Assembly (NCBI GenBank): GCA_900315145.1
Contig: OMYE01000019.1
Coordinates: 1 to 52,208 of the forward strand
DNA from: an uncultured Pseudomonadota bacterium
GTDB lineage: Bacteria; Pseudomonadota; Gammaproteobacteria; Enterobacterales; Succinivibrionaceae
DNA length: 52,208 bases
Direction: 5' to 3'
The position numbers and the translations under genes are program-made. The number at the start of each line of letters is the position of its first letter. Positions within the stretch are counted from its first letter, which is position 1. Shown here in pieces: positions 25,957 to 32,703 of the stretch. The notes beneath the pieces are model-generated. The model was not told the DNA's origin. It worked only from the letters and a program-made list of their open reading frames with translations, and made no database searches.

Positions 25957-26153
25957 TCACATATACAAATAGCCAAATTTCTCACATAATTGACGAATAC
26001 GTCCATAATGAGCGTGATCGTAAAATTTTGAAACGCAGATTTGTAGATGGAATTGTGTTTGATAAATTGGCAGAAGAATTTGATTTATCAGTGAGACAAG
26101 TTAAAAATATTGTTTATAAATCTGAGAAAATATTTTTAAAACATTTGAAGTGA
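25953..26153 (+). CDS. Sigma-70 region-4-like regulator
   Basis: A 66-aa protein made mainly of one helix-turn-helix: RDRKILKRRFVDGIVFDKLAEEFDLSVRQVKNIVYKSEKIF. The spacing and the RRF.DG..F..LAEEF.LS.RQVK.IV pattern match sigma-70 region 4 and ArpU-like phage transcription regulators. It is too short to be a full sigma factor, so it likely acts as an accessory activator that contacts RNA polymerase or the -35 region. It is the last gene of the lysis transcript, followed by a terminator. Candidate regulator of one of the two promoter classes in this genome. Confidence 0.78.
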   Translation: MITYTNSQISHIIDEYVHNERDRKILKRRFVDGIVFDKLAEEFDLSVRQVKNIVYKSEKIFLKHLK

Positions 26154-26159
26154 TTACAG

Positions 26160-26201
26160 AAAAATGCACAAAATGATCTTTGGATCTTTGTGCATTTTTT
26201 T
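26160..26201 (+). terminator. Intrinsic terminator after the lysis cassette
   Basis: AAAAATGCACAAA-(2-base bulge)-GATC, four-base loop, GATC-TTTGTGCATTTTTT. A strong hairpin with a T-run on the plus strand. The early-class promoter starts three bases later. Confidence 0.88.
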
Positions 26202-26203
26202 GA

Positions 26204-26336
26204 TGTACAAAGTACCACTATAGTGGTATAATAGATACAGTAAATGATGAGGTATCACTGCATAGCTGTCGGTTCGGACGCATCGATCATCGAACGCCCG
26301 AGACGTACCCGCAGTATTTAGAAAGGAGATAATATT
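26204..26336 (+). promoter_or_regulatory. Early-class promoter with palindromic operator and structured leader
   Basis: TGTACA (26204-26209), 17-bp spacer, TATAAT (26227-26232), then AGATACAGTAAATG. The spacer holds the perfect 16-bp palindrome TACCACTATAGTGGTA, which overlaps the -10 and is a likely repressor site. The leader of about 95 bases contains GATAC/GTATC and a stem TCGG-TTCG / CGAA-(cgC)-CCGA near 26268-26302, so the 5' RNA is folded. A short ORF from the conserved ATG (26244) ends at TAG before the ribosome site. Confidence 0.72.
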
Positions 26337-26753
26337 ATGATGAATGATTGGACTTATGATATGTTTCATGAAGATAGCCTTAAATATAAGGCAACTCCTA
26401 TTAAGGGAGTTTATCCTAGAAGCACCGCCGATGAGAGAGAACAGTTTATGGTGTGGTTTAAAAATACAGCGAGAGATTTCGAGGAAACTTGGAATAAAAC
26501 TCACGCACATCGATATGATCGTTATGATGGATGGATTGGAGATGCTTTTGCTAGAACTTTGGGAGATCTGTGCTTCAGTGATTATTATAAAGATACTTAT
26601 AATCAGAGACCTCATCTTCCTACATGGTTCTATGTGACAGTCACCGGTCTTCCTATGGAAGAAGATACCGTTAGGACATTCTGCGCTAATCCTATCAGAG
26701 ATGCTGTAGAAAATGCAAAAGAAGTTCGTATATTCTTTGAAAGAAAAATGTAA
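26337..26753 (+). CDS. Early protein of unknown function (138 aa)
   Basis: A 138-aa protein behind AAAGGAGATAATATT, with two adjacent ATGs. It is acidic/aromatic: MNDWTYDMFHEDSLKYKATPIKG, RDFEETWNKTHAHRYDRYDGWIGDAF, PTWFYVTVTGLPMEED. It is mostly helical with no membrane segment or known motif. It is the first gene behind a palindrome-controlled early promoter, so it probably acts early in infection. No function is recognised. Confidence 0.75.
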   Translation: MMNDWTYDMFHEDSLKYKATPIKGVYPRSTADEREQFMVWFKNTARDFEETWNKTHAHRYDRYDGWIGDAFARTLGDLCFSDYYKDTYNQRPHLPTWFYVTVTGLPMEEDTVRTFCANPIRDAVENAKEVRIFFERKM

Positions 26754-26801
26754 TTAAATGAAAGCTGTCCTATCTGGCTACGGGGGAAAGGAGATTATAT
26801 T

Positions 26802-27767
26802 ATGATGATGAATAATATTGAGATGCTCGACACCGTTAAAGATTTTGATGCTCTGATCGAAAAAGCAAACACCATTCAGTCCATGTGCACCGACTATAAG
26901 GTTCCTGCAAATTCTATCAGAATGACTAACAAATGCAATTTGAAGTTTGGAGAAGAGGAGCTTCCTCTCAGCCGTCTTGCTACAGGCCATCTGTGTGGAA
27001 AGCTGAATGTACCTTCCAGATATTTTACCAGATTGGTAGATGCTCATCAGGAAGCTCTGGCTGCTGCCAATATTAATTGCTGGTTGGAAAATGATAAGAG
27101 AAATCTTTTCCTCAGAGGTTATGCCGGTATGATCAGGGGAGTTTTGTCCGGAAGTTATTCCGTATATGATGCTCCTGAGATTCTCACTACTGTGAGGGAA
27201 GTGTTTGATCCTCAGCACTTTGTTCTTAAAGGATCTTTTGTAAATCATGAGAGACTTCATCTGAGATTAGTTCAGAAAGAGATGCTCGATGTTGAAGGGG
27301 AAGATCTTTATGCTGGAATTACTCTTGACAGCTCTGATGTAGGAAGATCCGGTCTTTCCGTAAAGTTTTTCATCTGGAAACAGATCTGCACTAACGGGCT
27401 GACTATTTCTAAATCTGCTGCAAAGATGTTTAAGCAGAAACATATCGGGATTAATCGTGATGATTTTGCAGAGGGTCTTACGATTGGATTGAATTCCTTC
27501 TATAATCTGAAAGATAAAGTTGCAGAATCCATCAATGAAACTAGAAAAATTCCCGTGAATAGTGATCTTGAAAAACTGATGGAAGAAGTAAAAAATGCTA
27601 CAAATCTTTCTGATCAGGCCACTGAAAAAGTAATTCAGTTGATGCAGGTCAAATATGCTCCTAATAAGTGGGGATTGATCAACGGGATTACAGAGGTTGC
27701 TCAGGATTATACGCTGGAAACTAGACTTCAGCTTGAAGAAATTGCTGGAAGCATGCTTGTTGGTTAA
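26802..27767 (+). CDS. DUF932 family protein
   Basis: A 321-aa protein starting at the first of three consecutive ATGs behind AAAGGAGAT. Typical DUF932 features are SRLATGHLCGKLNVPSRYFTRL, CWLENDKRNLFLRGY, GMIRGVLSGSYSVYDAPEILTTV, LHLRLVQKE and GLSVKFFIWKQICTNGLTISK. This family is common in phages and plasmids. Its biochemical role is not established, and a DNA-metabolism role is usually proposed. It ends an early operon closed by a strong terminator. Confidence 0.87.
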   Translation: MMMNNIEMLDTVKDFDALIEKANTIQSMCTDYKVPANSIRMTNKCNLKFGEEELPLSRLATGHLCGKLNVPSRYFTRLVDAHQEALAAANINCWLENDKRNLFLRGYAGMIRGVLSGSYSVYDAPEILTTVREVFDPQHFVLKGSFVNHERLHLRLVQKEMLDVEGEDLYAGITLDSSDVGRSGLSVKFFIWKQICTNGLTISKSAAKMFKQKHIGINRDDFAEGLTIGLNSFYNLKDKVAESINETRKIPVNSDLEKLMEEVKNATNLSDQATEKVIQLMQVKYAPNKWGLINGITEVAQDYTLETRLQLEEIAGSMLVG

Positions 27768-27777
27768 TGCTTGATAT

Positions 27778-27812
27778 TAAGGACCAAGTCAATGAGGCTT
27801 GGTCCTTTTTTT
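27778..27812 (+). terminator. Intrinsic terminator after the DUF932 gene
   Basis: AAGGACCAAG, loop TCAATGAGG, CTTGGTCCTT followed by a T-run. Separates the DUF932 operon from the first 90-bp promoter copy. Confidence 0.9.
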
Positions 27813-27826
27813 CATCTAGTAAACCT

Positions 27827-27916
27827 GCACAATTCTATCCTTCAATCCTTGTGTGTTATGTACATGTACCTCTTTGGTGGTATACTGTATAATAGATAAT
27901 GTAAATGGCACACGTT
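27827..27916 (+). promoter_or_regulatory. 90-bp repeated promoter, copy 1
   Basis: A 90-bp element identical in all bases to 29516-29605 and 34294-34383. It contains GTACATGTAC, a -35 TGTACC (27865-27870), 17-bp spacer and TATAAT (27888-27893). The expected transcription start is four to five bases before the ATG at 27905, so the first ORF is leaderless or nearly so. GTGTGTTATGTAC upstream and GTAAATGGCACAC downstream are partly complementary arms around the promoter. Confidence 0.82.
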
Positions 27917-28072
27917 ACACTTCAGCAGAAAAAAGTTAAAAAATTTGCATCTGCAAATAAGAGTTTTGATCGGTATAAAGCATGGAATGAGAATCTTTTG
28001 AAAGCTGGTAAAATTACAAAAGAAGAATTCGCAGAAAGACTTTCCAAAAGAGCTAAAATGTTAGATCTGTAA
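27905..28072 (+). CDS. 55-aa early protein, likely leaderless mRNA
   Basis: A 55-aa basic ORF starting at the ATG inside the conserved 90-bp promoter element: MAHVTLQQKKVKKFA, then SFDRYKAWNENLLKAGKITKEEFAERLSKRAKML. It has two amphipathic helices and no membrane segment. There is no ribosome site, because the transcript should begin only a few bases before the ATG. The GKITKEEFAERL pattern resembles short C-terminal helices of phage proteins. The full open frame with sensible composition supports translation. Function unknown. Confidence 0.62.
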   Translation: MAHVTLQQKKVKKFASANKSFDRYKAWNENLLKAGKITKEEFAERLSKRAKMLDL

Positions 28073-28097
28073 AATTTAATTATAGGAGGAAAATATC

Positions 28098-28748
28098 ATG
28101 ACTGATGAAAAAATCTTAGAGAAGATCAAGAATCTGTTGGACCTGGCAAATAATAATCCCAATGAGCACGAAGCACTTGCTGCTGCACTTAAAGCTCAGC
28201 AGCTCATGGCCAAGCATGGAATTGATGCTTCTGCTATCGATGTAGATGAAGCTAAAGATGAAATTTATCATGCTGTTTACTCTGATACGGGTAAACACGA
28301 GATGAAGAAATGGAGACAGAGCCTTTGCACTGTAGTTGCTCGTAATTTTAGATGTGAGGTTTATTTATCTGGGAGCGCGGTTGTTTTTTATGGATATAAA
28401 AAAGATGCTGAGATTGCTCTTGAAGTTTTTAAATTCTTATATAATACCGGTAATAAACTTGCTCTGAAGTGCTATAATATTGCAAAAAAGAACGGTAAAA
28501 ATACCAGAGGACTTATGAATACATACCTTATGGGATTTGTGGCCGGTATCAAAGAAGCTCTTGATAAACAGTGCATGGCTCTTATGATCGTAACCCCTCA
28601 GGAAGTTAAAGATTCTTATGCAGAAATGAGCAAGGGTTGGAAACATAAAAAATCTACTATTACTATCAATGGTCATGATCATAAGACCTATGAGCAGGGC
28701 CGTCAGGACGGTAAAGATGCAGTTTCTGCCAGACAGATTGCCGGTTAA
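28098..28748 (+). CDS. DUF2786-domain protein
   Basis: A 216-aa protein after AGGAGGAAAATATC. Residues 1-45 (EKILEKIKNLLDLANNNPNEHEALAAALKAQQLMAKHGIDAS) are a clear DUF2786 domain, a helical module found in many phage proteins. The rest (WRQSLCTVVARNFRCEVYLSG, YNIAKKNGKNTRGLMNTYLMGFVAGIKEALDKQ, YEQGRQDGKDAV) matches the companion C-terminal region that usually accompanies it. The domain's activity is not known, and DNA binding is often assumed. Second gene behind promoter copy 1. Confidence 0.85.
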   Translation: MTDEKILEKIKNLLDLANNNPNEHEALAAALKAQQLMAKHGIDASAIDVDEAKDEIYHAVYSDTGKHEMKKWRQSLCTVVARNFRCEVYLSGSAVVFYGYKKDAEIALEVFKFLYNTGNKLALKCYNIAKKNGKNTRGLMNTYLMGFVAGIKEALDKQCMALMIVTPQEVKDSYAEMSKGWKHKKSTITINGHDHKTYEQGRQDGKDAVSARQIAG

Positions 28749-28758
28749 CAAGTAAATA

Positions 28759-28790
28759 TTGCTGCATAAGATATTATTCTTATGCAGCAA
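28759..28790. terminator. Perfect 12-bp hairpin after the DUF2786 gene
   Basis: TTGCTGCATAAG (28759-28770) and CTTATGCAGCAA (28779-28790) with an eight-base loop. It is followed by TTAAAAATAAT rather than a T-run, so it may terminate weakly, stabilise the 3' end or serve as a processing site. Confidence 0.55.
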
Positions 28791-28833
28791 TTAAAAATAA
28801 TATCGTGATAATTCATATGAAAGGAGAATTGAA

Positions 28834-29394
28834 ATGACGTATAGAGATAGACTTATTGCAAAAAGAATGATAGACCTGAAAGAACTTGCTACTAAATACT
28901 CTGTTAAGATCAATGAAAAAGGATCTAAAGCTACTGCGGTAGATAAGATTCTGAAAAAGATGGACGAGGTTTTTAAGACAGAATTTACAGATAAAGAAAT
29001 TAAAGAGATCAAGGCTGATCTTGACAACGGTGTAACCCTTACTGCTGCACTGGAAAAAGCAAGAGATGCTTCTTATAATAAGCCCTATGAGCCCGAAGAA
29101 GAGACTGAAGACACTGGTGTTCCTGCAGAACTTGCAGAAACAGAAAAGCCTATTATCGATAAGCCTTCTGAAAAAGCTGTACAGAAAACCTCTGAAAATA
29201 CAGAAGGTAAGAAGGTCAAACCTAAAAAAGGAGTCCAGCTTGAGTTCAACGGAAAATCCCAAAATATTTGTGCTTGGGCAAAGGAGCTTGGGATTTCTGC
29301 CAATACCTTATATGGAAGAATCTATAAGATGGGATGGTCTGTAGAAAAAGCATTTACTACTCCAGCCAGATCCGCCAGAAATAATAAAGCATAA
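28834..29394 (+). CDS. DNA-binding protein with NUMOD-like C-terminal HTH
   Basis: A 186-aa protein. The N-terminal helices (LKELATKYSVKINEKGSKATAVDKILKKMDE) resemble SAP/HeH-type DNA-binding modules. The middle is a Glu/Pro/Lys-rich linker (PEEETEDTGVPAELAETEK). The C-terminal 45 residues (VQLEFNGKSQNICAWAKELGISANTLYGRIYKMGWSVEKAFTTP) have the small HTH found after homing-endonuclease-type modules and in phage accessory proteins. No nuclease domain remains. It may regulate or organise DNA. AAAGGAGAATTGAA gives its start. Confidence 0.75.
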   Translation: MTYRDRLIAKRMIDLKELATKYSVKINEKGSKATAVDKILKKMDEVFKTEFTDKEIKEIKADLDNGVTLTAALEKARDASYNKPYEPEEETEDTGVPAELAETEKPIIDKPSEKAVQKTSENTEGKKVKPKKGVQLEFNGKSQNICAWAKELGISANTLYGRIYKMGWSVEKAFTTPARSARNNKA

Positions 29395-29460
29395 CAGATT
29401 CTTACCGAGTCAATCCAGATCTAAATTTAATATAGTTTCTATATATCTATATGGTCTAGT

Positions 29461-29497
29461 CTAAAAGCTCCCGAGAATTCATCCTGGGGGCTTTTAG
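29461..29497. terminator. Hairpin after the HTH protein gene
   Basis: CTAAAAGCTCCC (29461-29472) pairs with GGGGGCTTTTAG (29486-29497), one wobble. Only a short T-stretch lies in the stem end, so termination is plausible but not certain. It precedes promoter copy 2 by about 20 bases. Confidence 0.65.
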
Positions 29498-29515
29498 AGC
29501 TATACACTAAAAGTT

Positions 29516-29605
29516 GCACAATTCTATCCTTCAATCCTTGTGTGTTATGTACATGTACCTCTTTGGTGGTATACTGTATAATAGATAATGTAAATGGCAC
29601 ACGTT
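29516..29605 (+). promoter_or_regulatory. 90-bp repeated promoter, copy 2
   Basis: Identical to copies at 27827 and 34294. -35 TGTACC at 29554-29559 and -10 TATAAT at 29577-29582. Here the conserved ATG opens only a 19-codon frame that overlaps the real start at 29632, which has its own AGGAGG. Confidence 0.82.
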
Positions 29606-29631
29606 GTGTTTAATTATAGGAGGAATTTGAG

Positions 29632-29970
29632 ATGTTATATAAGAATATTTTAAAGCATGAAGCTGGATTTGACTATGAGTTTGATGAAGGTGTTATAGTT
29701 AATATTACTAATATTCATGAAGATGAATTTGGAAATCTTGATTTTGATATTGATGGACAGCCTGCGTGTGGAACAAAAGAAGAATTTGCAGAAAGCTGGA
29801 CACTTGCAAATAGTAATAAATATTTAGAAACTTTTATAACAGCATTTAATAATGATGCTTTTGATTCTGAGTTAGAAAAGATCATTGATGAAGCTGCAGA
29901 TAATATTGAAAGTAATGAAGAATACAGTAAATTCTATGAAATTGTAACTAATATGATCAGAATGAGATAA
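29632..29970 (+). CDS. Acidic early protein (112 aa)
   Basis: A 112-aa strongly acidic protein behind AGGAGGAATTTGAG. The first half is beta-like (FDYEFDEGVIVNITNIHEDEFGNLDFDIDGQPACGTKEEF), the second helical (ELEKIIDEAADNIESNEEYSKFYEIVTNM). Small acidic early proteins often mimic DNA or bind host factors, but no family is recognised here. First gene of an operon of three behind promoter copy 2. Confidence 0.72.
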   Translation: MLYKNILKHEAGFDYEFDEGVIVNITNIHEDEFGNLDFDIDGQPACGTKEEFAESWTLANSNKYLETFITAFNNDAFDSELEKIIDEAADNIESNEEYSKFYEIVTNMIRMR

Positions 29971-29985
29971 TAAGAAAGGAGCAAT

Positions 29986-30162
29986 ATGAAAGTACCCACA
30001 TTTGAAGAATGGGCAAAAGATCTTTTTAAACATCGTATTTATAATGCACTTAAAGATCTTTCCAATGAATATGCAGGTATACCTGAAGAAATCCAGAAAA
30101 AAGCAATAGAAGAAGCTGTTGAATTTTTCATCATTGAATTTTATGAGGAGGATCAGAAATGA
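29986..30162 (+). CDS. 58-aa early protein
   Basis: A 58-aa ORF beginning MKVPTFEEWAKDLFKHRIY and ending EFFIIEFYEEDQK, behind AAGGAGC. It is predicted as two or three helices with an acidic end. Its stop overlaps the next start (ATGA), and it fills the gap between its neighbours exactly, so translation is likely. Function unknown. Confidence 0.7.
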   Translation: MKVPTFEEWAKDLFKHRIYNALKDLSNEYAGIPEEIQKKAIEEAVEFFIIEFYEEDQK

Positions 30163-30452
30163 GAACATGGACAGAAGAAGAGATCAAAACCCTTATTCAG
30201 GAAAATGACAAAGTTTTATATGGAGCTCTCAGAAAACTTTATGCTGAACAAACAGCCGACGAACAAGTAGATGGAAATACAAAAGAGCATAATGGTGTAG
30301 GTTTTAATGGAGTAGATGCTCCAATTTTATCCAGCATGGCAGAGTTTCTTAAGAAAACTGGATTTCTCACATCTAAGCAAAAAGCACTCGCCAGAAAAAA
30401 GTTAATAAAGTATAATAAACAGCTTACCCGCCTTGCGAATCAAGCAAGTTAA
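30159..30452 (+). CDS. Small helical early protein (97 aa)
   Basis: A 97-aa protein coupled to the previous gene by ATGA, with GAGGAGGATC upstream. It starts RTWTEEEIKTLIQENDKVLYGALRKLYAEQTADEQ. A Gly/Asn-rich loop follows, then SMAEFLKKTGFLTSKQKALARKKLIKYNKQL. The pattern GFLTSKQ..ALARKKL..Y.KQL is typical of a small phage protein group associated with DNA-metabolism clusters, but its activity is unknown. A terminator follows. Confidence 0.75.
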   Translation: MRTWTEEEIKTLIQENDKVLYGALRKLYAEQTADEQVDGNTKEHNGVGFNGVDAPILSSMAEFLKKTGFLTSKQKALARKKLIKYNKQLTRLANQAS

Positions 30453-30472
30453 AATGATCATAAGTTGCACAG

Positions 30473-30515
30473 AAATTGCCCTCTGATTTCATTATCAGGG
30501 GGCAATTTTTATTTT
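30473..30515 (+). terminator. Intrinsic terminator
   Basis: AAATTGCCC-TCTGA, loop, TCAG-GGGGCAATTT followed by TTATTTT. It closes the operon started by promoter copy 2. Confidence 0.87.
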
Positions 30516-30543
30516 AAAATAAAATTATAATAAGGAGTTATAT

Positions 30544-30699
30544 ATGTGGAATTATGTCAATAGATTAACACGTTGTGGTTTTAATCCAACTACAGCTTAT
30601 TATTTTTATTGGGATTTTATAAAAAATTTTACTGAATCTGATCTGGAAAACTTTATATCAGGTTTAGAAAAAGATTTGGGGATAAATAATGTGGATTAA
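30544..30699 (+). CDS. 51-aa protein
   Basis: A 51-aa ORF beginning MWNYVNRLTRCGFNPTTAYY, aromatic in its first half, with FIKNFTESDLENFISGLEKD after it. AAGGAGTTATAT precedes the ATG. It overlaps the next gene by 11 bases and is in a tight cluster, so it is probably real. Phage proteins with a Y..N.L...G.....A......F......DL..FI..LE pattern are common in Clostridia phages. Function is unknown. Confidence 0.68.
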   Translation: MWNYVNRLTRCGFNPTTAYYFYWDFIKNFTESDLENFISGLEKDLGINNVD

Positions 30700-31066
30700 A
30701 TACAATCCTAATCCAACTGGCAGAAATGTTGGAGATTGTGCTGTACGAGCAATTGCCGTAGCATTAAATATAGATTGGGAAGATGCATATGCTATGATCG
30801 TAGAAAATGGTTATGCTATGGGCGATATGCCATCTGCTGACAGCGTATGGGGAGCAGTTTTAAGACAAAATGGATTCTATAGAAAAGCCATTCCCAATAC
30901 ATGTCCTGATTGTTACACAGCTGAAGATTTTTGTAGAGATAATCCATACGGCATATTTGTTCTTGCTTTTGGAGGACATGTTGCTACTGTGGTAAATGGA
31001 GATCTTTATGATTCGTGGAATAGTTCACAAATGATACCTATATATGTTTGGTATAGGAAGGAGTAA
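30689..31066 (+). CDS. Putative papain-like cysteine peptidase fold protein
   Basis: A 125-aa protein. N-terminal NPTGRNVGDCAVRAIAVALNIDW has a Cys (C17) at the start of a helix after a Gly-Asp turn. FGGHVATVVNGDLYDSWNS supplies H97 and D105 or D108 in the order found in papain-like, C39-type and NlpC-type folds. The protein is minimal for such a fold. Possible activities are peptide cleavage, deamidation or amide transfer on a host protein. A catalytically inactive binding protein is also possible. The start overlaps the upstream ORF, with GGGGAT before it. Confidence 0.65.
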   Translation: MWIKYNPNPTGRNVGDCAVRAIAVALNIDWEDAYAMIVENGYAMGDMPSADSVWGAVLRQNGFYRKAIPNTCPDCYTAEDFCRDNPYGIFVLAFGGHVATVVNGDLYDSWNSSQMIPIYVWYRKE

Positions 31067-31068
31067 AC

Positions 31069-31515
31069 ATGGCATATAATAATGGTTTTCCTATGGGATA
31101 TCAGCCATATTATCCACAATATAATATAGCTACACAAAACCAACAGGTTCAGCAGACCCAGTCCAATGGAATTATATGGGTACAGGGTGAAGCTGGTGCT
31201 AAATCATATATGGTGGCACCCAATAATACTGTACAACTGTGGGACTCAGAAAGCCAAACTATCTATTTAAAATCTGCGGATGCTTCCGGTATGCCGTCTA
31301 TGCGAATTCTTGATTATACCATAAGATCTAATTCTCCTACTGCAACTCAGAATGCTATGATGGGCCAAAGTGTGGAAGAAGGAGCGGCTACACGGCAGGA
31401 TATAAATTCTTTACAAGCTCAAATTGATGCTATCAAACAGCAGATAGATAAGATAGGAGGTCGTCATAATGAATCCGCTTTACGATCAAATGCAGCAGCA
31501 AGGACAACAGAATAA
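31069..31515 (+). CDS. Gln/Asn-rich protein of the 31-34 kb cassette
   Basis: A 148-aa protein. The N-terminal 40 residues are Tyr/Pro/Gln/Asn-rich and disordered (GFPMGYQPYYPQYN). A short beta motif then follows (GIIWVQGEAGAKSYMVAPNNTVQLWDSESQTIYLKSADASGMPSMRILDY), and a C-terminal helix (QDINSLQAQIDAIKQQIDKIG). This architecture recurs in phages and prophages of gut Clostridia next to the genes that follow here. The middle motif (VQGE.GAKSY.VAPN..V.LWDSE...IYLKS.D..G.P) looks like a virion or scaffold interaction module. Function is not known. Confidence 0.78.
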   Translation: MAYNNGFPMGYQPYYPQYNIATQNQQVQQTQSNGIIWVQGEAGAKSYMVAPNNTVQLWDSESQTIYLKSADASGMPSMRILDYTIRSNSPTATQNAMMGQSVEEGAATRQDINSLQAQIDAIKQQIDKIGGRHNESALRSNAAARTTE

Positions 31516-31672
31516 TCTCCTGCAGAGATTCCAACAGTTTAAACAATCTTTTCATGGAGATCCTAGACAGCAAGTACAGCAGCTGTTAAATTCTGGCAAA
31601 GTATCCCAGGAACAGTATAATAAAGCCGTTCAAATGGCACAGCAATTTCAGCAAATACTGGATTTCAAATGA
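31469..31672 (+). CDS. Gln-rich small protein of the 31-34 kb cassette
   Basis: A 67-aa protein overlapping the end of the previous gene by 47 bases in another frame, with GGAGGTCGTCATA before its ATG. It is Gln-rich and helical (NNLLQRFQQFKQSFHGDPRQQVQQLLNSGKVSQEQYNKAVQMAQQF). The GDP...VQ.LLNSGKVSQEQ.N.A...A motif is a recurring signature in this cassette. Probable partner of the gene upstream. Function unknown. Confidence 0.75.
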   Translation: MNPLYDQMQQQGQQNNLLQRFQQFKQSFHGDPRQQVQQLLNSGKVSQEQYNKAVQMAQQFQQILDFK

Positions 31673-31679
31673 TTTCTTT

Positions 31680-31765
31680 CTCGGGTGCACACGAGATGAA
31701 ATACCGGCTCCATAGCAATATGAGTGGGGTCGCTAACTGACAATAATTATCAGTAGAAAGGAAAA
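31680..31765 (+). promoter_or_regulatory. Structured leader before the Gly-rich protein gene
   Basis: Three hairpins can be drawn: ATTTC..CTCG with CGAG..GAAAT (about 31674-31702), GGCTCCA with TGGGGTC including wobbles (about 31708-31735), and ACTGA with TCAGT (about 31737-31755). A GAAAGGAAA ribosome site follows. No known riboswitch is recognised. Confidence 0.4.
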
Positions 31766-31771
31766 TTAACT

Positions 31772-32692
31772 ATGGCACTTACAGACGAAAACGGAACAGG
31801 AATGGTCATGCCTGTATCTCCTATGTATGGAAATCAGGGCGGCTTTGGTAATGGCTTTGGTGGAGATGGCTGGTGGATTCTGCTCCTGTTCCTGCTCATT
31901 GGTAACAACGGCTGGGGCGGCTTTGGCGGAAACGGCATTGGCGGTTTTGCAGCTGATGGCGCAGTGATCTATCCTTGGATGAATCAGTCTAACCAAATTA
32001 ATGATGGATTCAGGGATCAGATGCTGAACAGCAATGTCACATCCATCAGGGACAGCATCAGTGACATTTCTACTCAGCTGTGTAACGGCTTCGGCGGAGT
32101 TCAGCAGTCTCTCTGCAATGGTTTTGCAGGAGTAAATGCAACAGTAAATTCCGGTTTTGCAAATGCTGAGACTGCAGCCAATGCTCGCCAGATGGCAAAT
32201 ATGCAGACCGCTTTTGCTGGTCAGACCGCAATGACACAGGGCTTTAATCAGCTGGGCTCGCAGTTCGCAGACTGCTGCTGTGAGAACAGACTCGGCCTTG
32301 CAGATCTGAAATATACGGTTGCTACTGAGAACTGCGCCGATCGCACTCAGTCCATGCAGAACACGAGGGATATCATTGATGCTCAGACCAGAGGAACACA
32401 GGCGATCCTGGATAAACTCTGCGCTCTTGAGCTGGATGGAGTCAAAGGTCAGCTTGCTCAGGCACAGCGCGAAAATGTTGGTCTGCAGAATCAGCTCAAT
32501 ATGGCAACCATGGCTGCTTCTCAGGCTGCTCAGACTGCAACATTCCAGCAGGGTATGAATGCGGAAGTTGATGCTCTGTACAACCGTCTGAGCAATTGCC
32601 CTGTTCCTACAGTTCCTGTATACGGCAGACAGCCCATTTTCACATGCAATAACAATGGCTGTGGATGCGGTTGTGGTAACAGCACATTTTAA
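31772..32692 (+). CDS. Gly-rich membrane-associated protein of the 31-34 kb cassette
   Basis: A 306-aa protein. The first 65 residues are Gly/Asn/Phe-rich with a hydrophobic patch (WWILLLFLLIGNNGW, residues about 34-48). A long helical part follows with repeated GFGGVQQSLCNGFAGVNATVNSGFANAE-like units and a CCCENRLGL segment. It ends in the Cys-rich tail CNNNGCGCGCGNSTF. Large proteins of this composition are highly conserved in gut Clostridia phages and prophages. GC and codon use are closer to the capsid gene than to the early genes, suggesting high expression. Perhaps a membrane or virion-exterior protein. Confidence 0.8.
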   Translation: MALTDENGTGMVMPVSPMYGNQGGFGNGFGGDGWWILLLFLLIGNNGWGGFGGNGIGGFAADGAVIYPWMNQSNQINDGFRDQMLNSNVTSIRDSISDISTQLCNGFGGVQQSLCNGFAGVNATVNSGFANAETAANARQMANMQTAFAGQTAMTQGFNQLGSQFADCCCENRLGLADLKYTVATENCADRTQSMQNTRDIIDAQTRGTQAILDKLCALELDGVKGQLAQAQRENVGLQNQLNMATMAASQAAQTATFQQGMNAEVDALYNRLSNCPVPTVPVYGRQPIFTCNNNGCGCGCGNSTF

Positions 32693-32703
32693 GGAGGAGC
32701 ATC

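Noticed and set aside
29595..29655. Short frames opening at the conserved ATG in promoter copies 2 and 3
   Set aside because: They run only 15 to 20 codons and overlap genes with better starts. Only copy 1 gives a sensible 55-aa frame.
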